This document shows positions 36,776-44,730 of a stretch of DNA of 64,000 nt, one piece after another; within the stretch, counting starts at the first letter, position 1, and each line of letters begins with the position of its first letter. The stretch comes from Frondihabitans sp. 762G35 (GTDB lineage Bacteria > Actinomycetota > Actinomycetes > Actinomycetales > Microbacteriaceae). Below the pieces are notes generated by a model. That model was not told the origin of the DNA. It ran no database searches and was given only the letters and a program-made list of their open reading frames with translations. Position numbers and translations under genes: made by a program. Location: NCBI RefSeq assembly GCF_002074055.1, contig NZ_CP014619.1, forward strand, positions 2,885,002 through 2,949,001. The letters are read 5' to 3'.

Positions 36776-37922
36776 CGATCTGCCGGAGAGTGTGCCGGAT
36801 CGACACGAGCTCCGACGCGTCGGCCATCACCTGGTCGATGGGCTTGTAGGCCTGCGGGATCTCGTCGAGGAACGCGTCCGTGTCGCGGAACTCGATCCCG
36901 GCCATCGCCTCTCGGAGCTGGTCGTGCGTGAACGTCTTCCGCGCCTTCGACCGTGAGAAGAGGCGCCCGGCGCCGTGCGGCGACGACTCCAGCGCCACGG
37001 GGTTCCCGAGCCCCTCGACGACGTAGGAGGCGGTGCCCATCGAGCCGGGGATCAACCCGTGCTCACCCTTCCGCGCGCTGATCGCGCCCTTCCGCGAGAG
37101 CCACACGCTCTTGCCGAAGTGCGTCTCCCGCTGCGTGAAGTTGTGGTGGCAGTTGATCCGCTCCTGCTCGGCGACGGGCTCGCCCACCCACTCCGAGACC
37201 TGACGGACCACGCGGTCCATCATCTCCTCGCGGTTGAGCAGGGCGAAGTGCTGCGCCCACCGGAGCTCGCCGATGTAGCGGTCGAACTCCCGCGTGCCCT
37301 CCACGAGGTAGGCGAGGTCGGGGTCGGGGAGGTCGATCCACCAACGCTTCATCTCGGCCTTGGCCACCGCGATGTGCCTCTGGGCGATCTTGTTGCCGAC
37401 CCCGCGGCTCCCCGAGTGGAGGAACAGCCAGACCGCGTCCTGCTCGTCGACGCTGATCTCGATGAAGTGGTTGCCCGAGCCGAGCGTGCCGAGCTGCTCG
37501 CGCCACGAGCCGGTGTACGACGAGGGGTCGAACGACGCTTCGTCGGCGAGCTCCTCGAGCTGCAGGATCCGCGGCGCCGCCGTGGCGACGATCGTCCGGT
37601 TGGCAGCGCCCGCCGACAAGGGGATCGCCCGCTCGATCGCCTCGCGCACGGGCCGGCGCTCGGCGGGGAGGTCGGCCAGTGCGAACTGGGTCCTGACGGC
37701 GATCATGCCGCAGCCGATGTCGACCCCGACGGCCGCCGGCATGACCGCGCCGAGGGTCGGGATCACCGACCCGACGGTCGCGCCGAGGCCCAGGTGGGCG
37801 TCGGGCATGAGCGCCAGGTGCGGGTAGATGAAAGGCATCGTCGAGGTGGTGCGCGCCTGCGACTCCGTGGAGTCCTCCAGGAGGGTCGCCCAGCTGAGGA
37901 GCCGGTTGGTGATCTTCTTCAT
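36756..37922 (-). CDS. rtcB: RNA-splicing ligase RtcB
   Basis: A GTP/Mn-dependent ligase joining RNA 2',3'-cyclic phosphate or 3'-phosphate ends to 5'-OH ends. It is 388 residues, the short bacterial form. Active-site residues visible: Cys71 in GVDIGCGM (Mn), Asn/His152 in GSGNHFIEI, His169 in LHSGSRGVG, NCHHNF, and His316 in SSPHGAGR, the histidine that carries GMP. ATG 37922 (MKKITNRLLSW). Upstream in the same direction are a 26-codon ORF with a strong ribosome site and a hairpin, suggesting regulated read-through. Confidence 0.95.
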   Translation of the reverse strand: MKKITNRLLSWATLLEDSTESQARTTSTMPFIYPHLALMPDAHLGLGATVGSVIPTLGAVMPAAVGVDIGCGMIAVRTQFALADLPAERRPVREAIERAIPLSAGAANRTIVATAAPRILQLEELADEASFDPSSYTGSWREQLGTLGSGNHFIEISVDEQDAVWLFLHSGSRGVGNKIAQRHIAVAKAEMKRWWIDLPDPDLAYLVEGTREFDRYIGELRWAQHFALLNREEMMDRVVRQVSEWVGEPVAEQERINCHHNFTQRETHFGKSVWLSRKGAISARKGEHGLIPGSMGTASYVVEGLGNPVALESSPHGAGRLFSRSKARKTFTHDQLREAMAGIEFRDTDAFLDEIPQAYKPIDQVMADASELVSIRHTLRQIVNVKGD

Positions 37923-38004
37923 TGTCCTTTCGATTCTGAGTGGGGAGCGGATCGCACCCGGGGAGGCGCATCCTGCTCGACCCTGCAGAGGACGAGAAAG
38001 ACGA

Positions 38005-38037
38005 GAAGCCCCGGGCCTCATCACGGGCCGGGGCTTC
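38005..38037 (-). terminator. Attenuator-like hairpin in the rtcB leader
   Basis: GAAGCCCCGG (38005-38014) pairs with CCGGGGCTTC (38028-38037) over 10 bp around a 13-nt loop. It lies between the leader ORF stop (38053) and the rtcB start (37922), within the transcript that would reach rtcB. Confidence 0.6.
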
Positions 38038-38052
38038 GACGGATCGAAAGCC

Positions 38053-38133
38053 CTAGCCCGAAACGGGTTCGCGGAAGGAGCGCTGGACGAGCTCGAGCTC
38101 GTAGAGCGGCATGCGATGCGTCGTGAGGGACAC
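38053..38133 (-). CDS. 26-residue leader peptide upstream of rtcB
   Basis: A short ORF beginning GTG 38133, 7 nt after a near-ideal ribosome site GGAAGGAG (plus-strand 38141-38148). It ends TAG 38053-38055. The peptide starts VSLTTHRMPLYELEL and ends QRSFREPVSG. Nearly every third position is G or C, as in real genes here, and its GTG is well placed while the nearby ATG 38138 sits too close to the ribosome site. The order ribosome site, mini-ORF, hairpin, rtcB resembles leader-peptide attenuation. Function not known. Confidence 0.6.
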   Translation of the reverse strand: MSLTTHRMPLYELELVQRSFREPVSG

Positions 38134-38360
38134 GGCATGACTCCTTCCGGGGGCGCGTGCCGGTTTCGGCACGGAACAGTCACCGTACCGGCAGGCCTCC
38201 CCGCCCACAAGAGTGTCTTCAGGCCGAGCGAACTCAGGGGCCGTTCCTGTCCCCCACACAGGAGCGAACAGGTACGTTCTTCCTCGGGGATCTTCTCCAT
38301 CGGGTCGAGCTTGACCCGCGGCTCTGCAACACGGGCTGCGGATGATCACTCACCCGGCGG

Positions 38361-38396
38361 CAGGCCTGCTGGTGCAGCGCTGCACGAGCAGGCCTG
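38361..38396. repeat. 36-bp near-perfect palindrome
   Basis: CAGGCCTGCTGGTGCAGC (38361-38378) and GCTGCACGAGCAGGCCTG (38379-38396) are complementary except at one pair. There is no loop at the centre, so it would extrude a cruciform or bind a dimeric protein. It lies in the gene-free stretch 230 bp upstream of the rtcB leader ORF. The rest of 38134-38527 shows no gene. Confidence 0.7.
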
Positions 38397-38527
38397 TTCC
38401 CCGAAACCCGCCGAGTCCCGTCACCGAACGGGCCCGGCGGCCCTTCGCTTCCGGTCTGTCGTCGCCACGGGCGGCGACCTGTCTCGTACCCCGTTGGTGT
38501 CGGAATCTCTCTCGTGATGGTGTCTCG

Positions 38528-38815
38528 TCATTCGGTCGTGAACGAGCAGATCGCGAGCACCTCCGGTCCGCAGACAGCCTGGGGGTCGGCCGCCAGGAGG
38601 CGCCCCTCGACGGCCCAGGCGAGCCGCTCGAGGTGGGGGATCCCGATATTGCCCGTGCCCGTCTCGCCGTCGTGCTCATCGTGGACGAGCGAAACGGACC
38701 ACGACTCCTACTCGCCGTTCCAAGCCCGGAGTCGCTCCCCGAGGGCAGTGTCGACGGGGATTCCCGTGGATTCGACGAGCCCAGACCACCCCTCCGGGAC
38801 GATGGCCATTGACAT
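38528..38815 (-). pseudogene. About 95-codon gene broken by one in-frame TAG
   Basis: Reading the minus strand from ATG 38815 gives a protein-like sequence starting MSMAIVPEGWSGLVESTGIP and reaching ERLRAWNGE. TAG then occurs at codon 36 (38708-38710), and the same frame continues with ESWSVSLVHDEHDGETGTGN up to ICSFTTE and TGA (38528-38530). Third positions are mostly G/C on both sides of the TAG, which indicates recent coding use. A single TAC-to-TAG change would explain it. I do not recognise the family. Read-through or a sequencing error are alternatives. Confidence 0.6.
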
Positions 38816-39194
38816 CCGCGAACACTTCCGAAATCGGCCATCCGATATTCGAAAACAACTTCTGGGTGGGAGCGCCGTGGCCACTCCCTCTCCTGCTCAA
38901 GCTGCATCAAGTGACGTCGTCTACGCCTGCTACGGCGGCGGCAGCGCCCCGACGATCTATTCCTCGACCACCAGCCCGTCGCGGTGCAACGGCATCTACC
39001 GGATCCAGAAAAATGGTGTCACCGTGGTGCAGATTGACCGGCGACGCGTCAAGGACTGGAATGGTTTCGTGAAGAGCGTGAGAGCCCTTCACGGTGACGC
39101 CAACAGATGGTGCAGCACGCATGCCCTCGACTGCACGGTTCTCGCAGGAATCGGGATCACCCTGCTGGCACCCCTACTCGTCGCCAATAGCTGA
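38802..39194 (+). CDS. Small probably exported cysteine-containing protein, low GC
   Basis: A 130-residue protein from ATG 38802; GTG 38877 is an alternative. Residues 1-34 look like a leader (IRKQLLGGSAVATPSPAQA) with an AQA cleavage-type end and a GG motif. The mature part has four cysteines (VYACYGG, PSRCNGI, RWCSTH, DCTVL), a basic middle (RRRVKDWNGF) and a hydrophobic C-terminus (LAGIGITLLAPLLV). Codons such as ATT, AAA and CTT are commoner than in neighbours, suggesting transfer. The next gene encodes a two-helix membrane protein, an arrangement seen for secreted peptides with immunity partners. Function unknown. Confidence 0.55.
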   Translation: MAIDIREHFRNRPSDIRKQLLGGSAVATPSPAQAASSDVVYACYGGGSAPTIYSSTTSPSRCNGIYRIQKNGVTVVQIDRRRVKDWNGFVKSVRALHGDANRWCSTHALDCTVLAGIGITLLAPLLVANS

Positions 39195-39205
39195 TGGAGA
39201 GAGCC

Positions 39206-39406
39206 GTGAAATCCCTTACCAAGAAAGACATCATCGGGGCCGGTGCCTACGTTCTCGTGGGGGCGATCCTGCTCGTGTGGGGTCTCGCTGAGAACCAGGT
39301 GCTCGTCCGTACGCTAGGCGCCGGATTCCTCATTGGCGCGGTCCCGGGATGGATAATGCTTCGCCCGGCACTCCGTTCACGTCGCCGCCGCTCTGGCCGC
39401 GTCTGA
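39206..39406 (+). CDS. 66-residue two-helix membrane protein
   Basis: The protein starts VKSLTKKDIIGAGAYV, with two hydrophobic helices (GAYVLVGAILLVWGLAE and LVRTLGAGFLIGAVPGWIML) and a basic tail ([10 protein letters not shown]). GTG 39206 is preceded by GGAGAGA; ATG 39194 overlapping the previous stop is an alternative. It is probably co-transcribed with the cysteine-containing protein and could be its partner. No family recognised. Confidence 0.6.
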   Translation: MKSLTKKDIIGAGAYVLVGAILLVWGLAENQVLVRTLGAGFLIGAVPGWIMLRPALRSRRRRSGRV

Positions 39407-39446
39407 CCGGCTCCGCGCGGGCCGAGCGGGACGCGTTCGCGGACCC

Positions 39447-39596
39447 CTAGAACCACTGCAGAACCCACCCGACCAGGTTGGCAGCGGGGACGACCACCCA
39501 TCTGTAGAGCCAGCGCCACGGCTGGGTCGCCGGGAAGTCCTTCGTCGGTGGGCGCAGCGACCTCCGCGGGGCATCGACGGGGCGGCTGTCGGTCAT
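39447..39596 (-). CDS. 49-residue small protein, tryptophan-rich C-terminus
   Basis: A minus-strand ORF from ATG 39596 to TAG 39447. It begins MTDSRPVDAPRRSLRPPTKD and ends with a hydrophobic segment rich in Trp (PWRWLYRWVVVPAANLVGWV then LQWF). Codons are G/C-ending (CGC, CCC, GTC, CTC, CTG), supporting real coding. The polar N-terminus and a C-terminal membrane-type helix suggest a small tail-anchored protein. It is divergent from hen1, 80 bp apart. Confidence 0.55.
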   Translation of the reverse strand: MTDSRPVDAPRRSLRPPTKDFPATQPWRWLYRWVVVPAANLVGWVLQWF

Positions 39597-39676
39597 CGTC
39601 AGAGGCTAGCGCCGCACCGGTCGACGGCGGCGGCCTTAGACTGATCGGCTACCGTCCGCCGGCCCGAAGGAGCTCA

Positions 39677-41110
39677 GTGCTCGTCACCCTCACCTCGACA
39701 GCGCCCTCCGCCTCCGACCTGAGCCACCTCCTCCGCAAGCACCCCGACCGCGCGCAGGCGTTCTCGCTGAGCGTGGGGACCGCGCACGTCTTCTACCCCG
39801 AGGTCTCCGACGACCGGTGCACCGTTGCGCTCCTGCTGGAGATCGACCCCGTCGGGCTCGTGCGCGACAAGCGCCTCCGCGGGGGCGACTCCGCCGCCCT
39901 CTCCCGGTACGTCAACGATCGGCCCTACGCCTCCTCGTCGATGGTCGCGGTCGCTCTTGGACAGGTCTTCCGCACGGCGATGACCGGGCGGAGCGAATCC
40001 TTCCCCGTTCTCGCCGCCGCCCCGCTTCCGCTCGAGATCACCGTCGCGGCGGTGCCCGCGCGCGGGCGCGACACCGAGGGCCTCGCCACGCGCCTCTTCG
40101 AGCCGCTCGGCTGGCAGGTGGAAGAGACCCCGATCCCCCTCGACCCGCAGTTCCCCGAGTGGGGCGACTCCCCCTACGTCGATCTCGTCCTCCGCGGGAA
40201 TGTCCGCCTGAGCAACGCGCTCCGCCACCTCTACGTCCTCCTGCCCGCGCTCGACGACGCCAAGCACTACTGGGTGTCCGACGACGAGGTCGGGAAGCTC
40301 CTCCGCGCCGGTGAGGGCTGGTTGCCCGACCACCCGGAGCGTGACGTCATCACCCGCCGGTACCTCGCCCACCAGCGCTCCCTGGTCGCGGAGGCGACGG
40401 AGCTCCTCTCCGCCGAGTCGCATGTCCGCGCCCTCGACGACGAGCCCGGCGCCGCCGACGCGGAACGAGGCGGGCAGGAGGAGGCCCAGTCGCGGCCTGC
40501 GCCGCTCGCCCCGCAGCGCGCCGAGGCCGTTCTGACCGCGCTGCGCGACGTCGGCGCCCGATCGGTGGCGGACGTCGGCTGCGGAGAGGGCGCCCTCCTG
40601 ACGAGGCTGCTCGCGGATCCTGCGTTCTCGACCATCGTCGGCACGGATGTCTCAGCGAGCGTTCTGACACGGGCGGAGAGAGCGCTCGATCTGCGCGAGG
40701 CGAGCGATCGCAAGCGTGAGCGCATCCGGCTGGTGCAGTCGTCCGTGACGTATCAGGACGACCGGCTCGCCGGGTTGGACGCGATCGTGCTCATGGAGGT
40801 GATCGAGCACGTCGACGAGGAGCGTCTGCCGGCGCTCGAGTCGTCGATCTTCGACGCCGCGGCGCCCGGTGCCGTCGTCGTGACCACACCGAACGCCGAC
40901 TTCAACGGCCTGTTTGACACGCTCCCGGCCGGCGTCTTCCGGCACGCCGATCACCGATTCGAGTGGACGCGGGCCGAGTTCGCCGCGTGGGCGGACGCCG
41001 TCGCCGCTCGACATGCCTACTCGGTCGAGTACCGCACGGTCGGCGACGTCGACCGCGATCTCGGGTCGCCGACGCAGCTTGCCCTGTTCCGGAAGGGCAC
41101 CGCGCGATGA
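39677..41110 (+). CDS. hen1: Hen1 3'-terminal RNA ribose 2'-O-methyltransferase
   Basis: Bacterial Hen1 methylates the 2'-OH at the broken 3' end of RNA before Pnkp seals it, marking the repair junction. It is 477 residues: an N-terminal Hen1-specific domain (about 1-270, starting VLVTLTSTAPSASDLSHLLRKHP), then a SAM methyltransferase domain with VADVGCGEGALLTRLL near residue 297 and the Mn-binding E-VIEH site (MEVIEHVDEERL, later RHADHRFEW). GTG 39677 follows GAAGGAGC. It overlaps pnkp by 4 bp, as in known Pnkp/Hen1 operons. Confidence 0.95.
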   Translation: MLVTLTSTAPSASDLSHLLRKHPDRAQAFSLSVGTAHVFYPEVSDDRCTVALLLEIDPVGLVRDKRLRGGDSAALSRYVNDRPYASSSMVAVALGQVFRTAMTGRSESFPVLAAAPLPLEITVAAVPARGRDTEGLATRLFEPLGWQVEETPIPLDPQFPEWGDSPYVDLVLRGNVRLSNALRHLYVLLPALDDAKHYWVSDDEVGKLLRAGEGWLPDHPERDVITRRYLAHQRSLVAEATELLSAESHVRALDDEPGAADAERGGQEEAQSRPAPLAPQRAEAVLTALRDVGARSVADVGCGEGALLTRLLADPAFSTIVGTDVSASVLTRAERALDLREASDRKRERIRLVQSSVTYQDDRLAGLDAIVLMEVIEHVDEERLPALESSIFDAAAPGAVVVTTPNADFNGLFDTLPAGVFRHADHRFEWTRAEFAAWADAVAARHAYSVEYRTVGDVDRDLGSPTQLALFRKGTAR

Positions 41111-43662
41111 CCCGTCTCGCCCTCCCCGACATGTCCCTCGTCGTGCTCGTCGGCGCCTCCGGGTCGGGAAAGTCGACCTTCGCGGCCCGCCACTTCTCCC
41201 GCTTCGAGACCCTTTCCAGCGACTTCTTCCGCGGTCTCGTCTCCAATGACGAGAACGATCAGGCGGCTACCGCGGCGGCGTTCGAGGCACTCCGCTTCGT
41301 CGCGGCGAAGCGCCTCGACGCCGGGCTCCTGACCGTGATCGACGCGACCAACGTCCAGCCGGACGCCCGCCGGTCATTCGTCGCCCTGGCGCGGGAGCAC
41401 GACGTCCTGCCGGTCGCCGTCGTCCTCGACGTACCGATGAGCGTCTGCGTCGAGCGCAACGCCGGCCGCTCGGATCGCACCTTCGGCGCGTCCGTCGTCA
41501 AGCGTCAGCACGACCAGCTCCGACGCTCGCTCCGCCACCTCGGCAAGGAGGGGTTTCGCCGCGTGCACGTTCTCTCCGGGCTCGAGGCCGTGGAGGAGGT
41601 GGAGTTCTACCGAGAGCCGCTTCTCAACGACCGCCGCGAGGAGACCGGTCCGTTCGACGCGATCGGCGACGTGCACGGCTGCCGCTCGGAGCTCGAGTCC
41701 CTGCTCGTGAAGCTCGGCTACGTGATCGCCCGCGACGACCTGGGGCGTCCCGTCGACGCTGCGCACCCGGAGGGGCGCCGTGCGGTCTTCCTCGGCGACC
41801 TCGTCGACCGCGGACCCGACGCCCCCGGCGTCCTCCGCCTGGCGATGGGGATGGTCGCGGCCGGCCACGCGCTGGCCGTACCGGGCAACCACGAGGCGAA
41901 GCTCGTCCGGGCACTCGAGGGCAAGAAGGTGCAGACGAGCCACGGACTCGCGGAGACCCTCGCGCAGCTCGCCGGAGAGAGCGACGAGTTCCGGGCGCAG
42001 GTGCTGGCGTTCTGCCGCGACCTCGTCTCCCACCTCGTCCTCGACGGCGGCCGCCTCGTCGTCGCCCACGCCGGCCTGATCGAGAAGTACCACGGCCGGG
42101 CCTCGGGTCGCGTGCGCGCGTTCTCCCTGTTCGGGGACACGACGGGCGAGACCGACGAGTTCGGCCTGCCCGTCCGACTGCCGTGGGCGGAGGACTACCG
42201 CGGCTCCGCGACAGTCCTCTACGGCCACGTCCCGACGCTCGAGACGGAGTGGGTCAACGGCACCATGTGCCTCGACACCGGCTGCGTGTTCGGCGGCAAG
42301 CTCAGCGCGCTGCGCTATCCGGAGAAGGAGGTCGTCGACGTCCCTGCCGAGCGCGTCTGGTACGAGCCGGCCGCACCCCTGGGGGGCGCAGGATCCGCGT
42401 CCACGGCGCCCGGCTCGACCTCCCGGCGCGATCCGAGCCTCCTGCGCATCGACGACGTCCTCGGCAAGCAGGTCGTCGAGACGCGGGCGTTCGGCAAGGT
42501 CGGGATCCGGGAGGACAACGCCGCCGGAGCCCTCGAGGTGATGAGCCGGTACGCCACCGACCCGCGCCGCCTCGTCTACCTCCCGCCGACCATGAGCCCG
42601 CCGTCCGTGGCGAGCCGTCCGGGTCTCCTCGAGCACCCGGCCGAGGCGTTCGCCGCCTACCGGAAGGAGGGCGTCGACCGGCTCATCTGCGAGGAGAAGC
42701 ACATGGGCTCGCGAGCCGTGGTGCTGCTCACCCGCGACGCGGAGCGGTTCGGGGCTCCTACGGGCTGGCGCGGCACGATCCACACGCGCACCGGCCGGCC
42801 GTTCTTCGACGACGCCACCACCGACACGTTCCTCGCGCGCCTCGACCGCGCAGCCGCGGACGCCGGGCTCTGGGACGAGCTCGACACGTCGTGGCTCCTC
42901 TTCGACGCCGAGCTGCTGCCCTGGTCGCTCAAGGCCGGACCGTTGATCCGCGAGCAGTACGCGAGCGTCGCAGCGGCGGCGACTTCGGCGCTGCCCGCTG
43001 CGGCCGGGATCCTGCGGACCGCCGCCGACCGCGGTGTCGACGTCGCCGACCTGCTTGACCGCACGACGCGCCGCTCTGCGAACGCGGAGGCCTACCGCGA
43101 TGCCTACCGTCGCTACGGCGCCCCGGTGTCGGGGTTGAACGGGGTGCAGCTCGCGCCGTTCCAGTTGCTCGCGTCCGAGGGGGCCAGCCACCTCGGCCAG
43201 GAGCACCTGTGGCACCTCGCCATCGCCGACCGCCTCGCCGATGCCGACGAGACTCTCATCCGGCGCACTCGGCGGATCGAGGTGGACCTCGCCGCGGCCG
43301 ACTCGGAAGCCGCAGCGACGGCGTGGTGGGAAGAGTTGACGGCCGCCGGAGGCGAGGGGATGGTCGTCAAGCCGTCGGCCGGTCTCCTGCGCGGCACCCG
43401 GTCGCTCGCGCAGCCCGGCATCAAGGTGCGCGGGGCCGAGTACCTCCGGATCATCTACGGCCCCGACTACCTCGACCCGTCCCAGCTGGAGCGCCTCCGC
43501 GACCGCGACGTCGGGCACAAGCGTTCGATGGCGCTCCGCGAGTACGCGCTCGGGGTCGAGGCGGTCGAGCGCTTCGTCGCCGGCGAGCCCCTGTGGCGGG
43601 TGCATCAGGCGGTCTTCGGCGTGCTCGCGATGGAGTCGGAGCCGGTCGACCCTCGGTTGTGA
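41107..43662 (+). CDS. pnkp: Polynucleotide kinase-phosphatase-ligase Pnkp
   Basis: An 851-residue three-domain RNA end-healing and sealing enzyme. An N-terminal 5'-kinase has P-loop GASGSGKST (residues 16-24). A central calcineurin-type phosphatase contains GDVHGCRSE (about 186), GDLVDRGPD (about 231) and GNHEAKL (about 260). A C-terminal adenylyltransferase/ligase domain has its AMP-accepting lysine in EEKHMGSRAVVL (Lys531). Works with Hen1 to fix RNAs cut by ribotoxins. It is the last gene of the hen1-pnkp unit, converging on a LacI gene with only 29 bp between and no obvious hairpin. Confidence 0.96.
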   Translation: MTRLALPDMSLVVLVGASGSGKSTFAARHFSRFETLSSDFFRGLVSNDENDQAATAAAFEALRFVAAKRLDAGLLTVIDATNVQPDARRSFVALAREHDVLPVAVVLDVPMSVCVERNAGRSDRTFGASVVKRQHDQLRRSLRHLGKEGFRRVHVLSGLEAVEEVEFYREPLLNDRREETGPFDAIGDVHGCRSELESLLVKLGYVIARDDLGRPVDAAHPEGRRAVFLGDLVDRGPDAPGVLRLAMGMVAAGHALAVPGNHEAKLVRALEGKKVQTSHGLAETLAQLAGESDEFRAQVLAFCRDLVSHLVLDGGRLVVAHAGLIEKYHGRASGRVRAFSLFGDTTGETDEFGLPVRLPWAEDYRGSATVLYGHVPTLETEWVNGTMCLDTGCVFGGKLSALRYPEKEVVDVPAERVWYEPAAPLGGAGSASTAPGSTSRRDPSLLRIDDVLGKQVVETRAFGKVGIREDNAAGALEVMSRYATDPRRLVYLPPTMSPPSVASRPGLLEHPAEAFAAYRKEGVDRLICEEKHMGSRAVVLLTRDAERFGAPTGWRGTIHTRTGRPFFDDATTDTFLARLDRAAADAGLWDELDTSWLLFDAELLPWSLKAGPLIREQYASVAAAATSALPAAAGILRTAADRGVDVADLLDRTTRRSANAEAYRDAYRRYGAPVSGLNGVQLAPFQLLASEGASHLGQEHLWHLAIADRLADADETLIRRTRRIEVDLAAADSEAAATAWWEELTAAGGEGMVVKPSAGLLRGTRSLAQPGIKVRGAEYLRIIYGPDYLDPSQLERLRDRDVGHKRSMALREYALGVEAVERFVAGEPLWRVHQAVFGVLAMESEPVDPRL

Positions 43663-43691
43663 GGCGGGAGGGTGCTCGACGTCTCGCCGGA

Positions 43692-44702
43692 TCAGCCGCG
43701 CCGAGGCCGGTCGACGCTGTCCCGGACGACGAGCCGGGGAACGGTCGACGAGAACGCGGGAGCGCTCTCCCCGTTGATCTGCGTCAGGAGCAGGGCGAAG
43801 GCGCGCGTTCCGAGGCCCGCGAAATCCTGCCGGACCGTCGTCAGCGGTGGGTTCCAGAGTCGCGCGAGCGGGTGGTCGTCGAATCCCGCCACGCTCACGT
43901 CGCCCGGCACGGACTTGCCGCCGTCGACGAGGCCCTTCACGACACCCATGGCGATCTCGTCGTTTCCGCAGAAGACCGCGGTGACGTCGGGACTGTCCGC
44001 GAGCGCTCGGCCCAGGGGCTCCCCGCTCTCGGGGTCCCACGTCGCGTCGAGGATCCCGGGAACGCGACGACCGCGGGCAACGAGTGCGTCTCTCCACCCC
44101 GACGTGCGACCGTCCTCCTCCCGCGAGGGCGGGACGCGGACGTGGTGGACCGTCTCGTGGCCCAGATCCAGGAGATGGTCGACGAGCTCTCGGGCGGCGG
44201 CCCTCTCGTCGAGCACCGCTTGAGGAGGGCCGACCTCCTGGATGCCCGAGATGGACACCGCCGGGACCCCCGGGGGCAGACGGTGGACGACCTGGACCCC
44301 GCACGGGTCGAACTTCAGGACGACGATCCCCGCGATCGGCTGACTCAGGACGGTGCCGACGGCACCGTCGACTGTCTCAGGATCGGACGTCTCCACCACG
44401 GTGATGGAGACGAGGAACCCCGCCTCCCGCGCGGCCTGTTCGACCCCGCGGATGGTCTCGGCGTAGCCGAATCGCGAGGTGTTCCCGGCGATGATCGCGA
44501 CCATCGTCGGCTGGCCCGCCACGAGGGCCCGAGCGGTGGCGGACGGGCGGTACTTGAGTTCGTCGATCGCGCGGAGCACGCGCTCGCGCTTGTCCTCGCT
44601 GACCTTGGCCGCCCCTGTGAGGACGCGCGACACGGTGGGGATCGAGACGCCGGCAGCGCGCGCGACGTCGCTGATCACCGGCCTCGACGTTGCATTCGAC
44701 AC
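43692..44702 (-). CDS. LacI-family regulator of the galactoside island
   Basis: A 336-residue regulator with helix-turn-helix VISDVARAAGVSIPTVSRVLTG and hinge RPSATARALVAGQ, then an effector domain (MVAIIAGNTSRFGYAETIRG, AVFCGNDEIAMGVVKGL, SVAGFDDHPLARLWNPPLTT). GTG start at 44702, 28 bp after the permease stop, so it is the last gene of the GH36-binding protein-permease-permease operon. It is the best candidate to bind the repeated boxes at 50.1-50.2 kb. Confidence 0.92.
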   Translation of the reverse strand: MSNATSRPVISDVARAAGVSIPTVSRVLTGAAKVSEDKRERVLRAIDELKYRPSATARALVAGQPTMVAIIAGNTSRFGYAETIRGVEQAAREAGFLVSITVVETSDPETVDGAVGTVLSQPIAGIVVLKFDPCGVQVVHRLPPGVPAVSISGIQEVGPPQAVLDERAAARELVDHLLDLGHETVHHVRVPPSREEDGRTSGWRDALVARGRRVPGILDATWDPESGEPLGRALADSPDVTAVFCGNDEIAMGVVKGLVDGGKSVPGDVSVAGFDDHPLARLWNPPLTTVRQDFAGLGTRAFALLLTQINGESAPAFSSTVPRLVVRDSVDRPRRG

Positions 44703-44730
44703 GATGCTCCCCTCTCGTCCTGATCCTGCC

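Noticed and set aside
38136-38138. ATG next to the ribosome site as the rtcB or leader start
   Set aside because: It is only 2 nt from GGAAGGAG and its frame is Ser/Arg-rich without protein character; the GTG at 38133 has proper spacing and coding-type codons.
38134-38527. Region upstream of the rtcB leader examined for tRNA or other structured RNA
   Set aside because: Only small hairpins (for example GTGCCG-N4-CGGCAC near 38158) and the 36-bp palindrome are seen; no cloverleaf or known riboswitch pattern.
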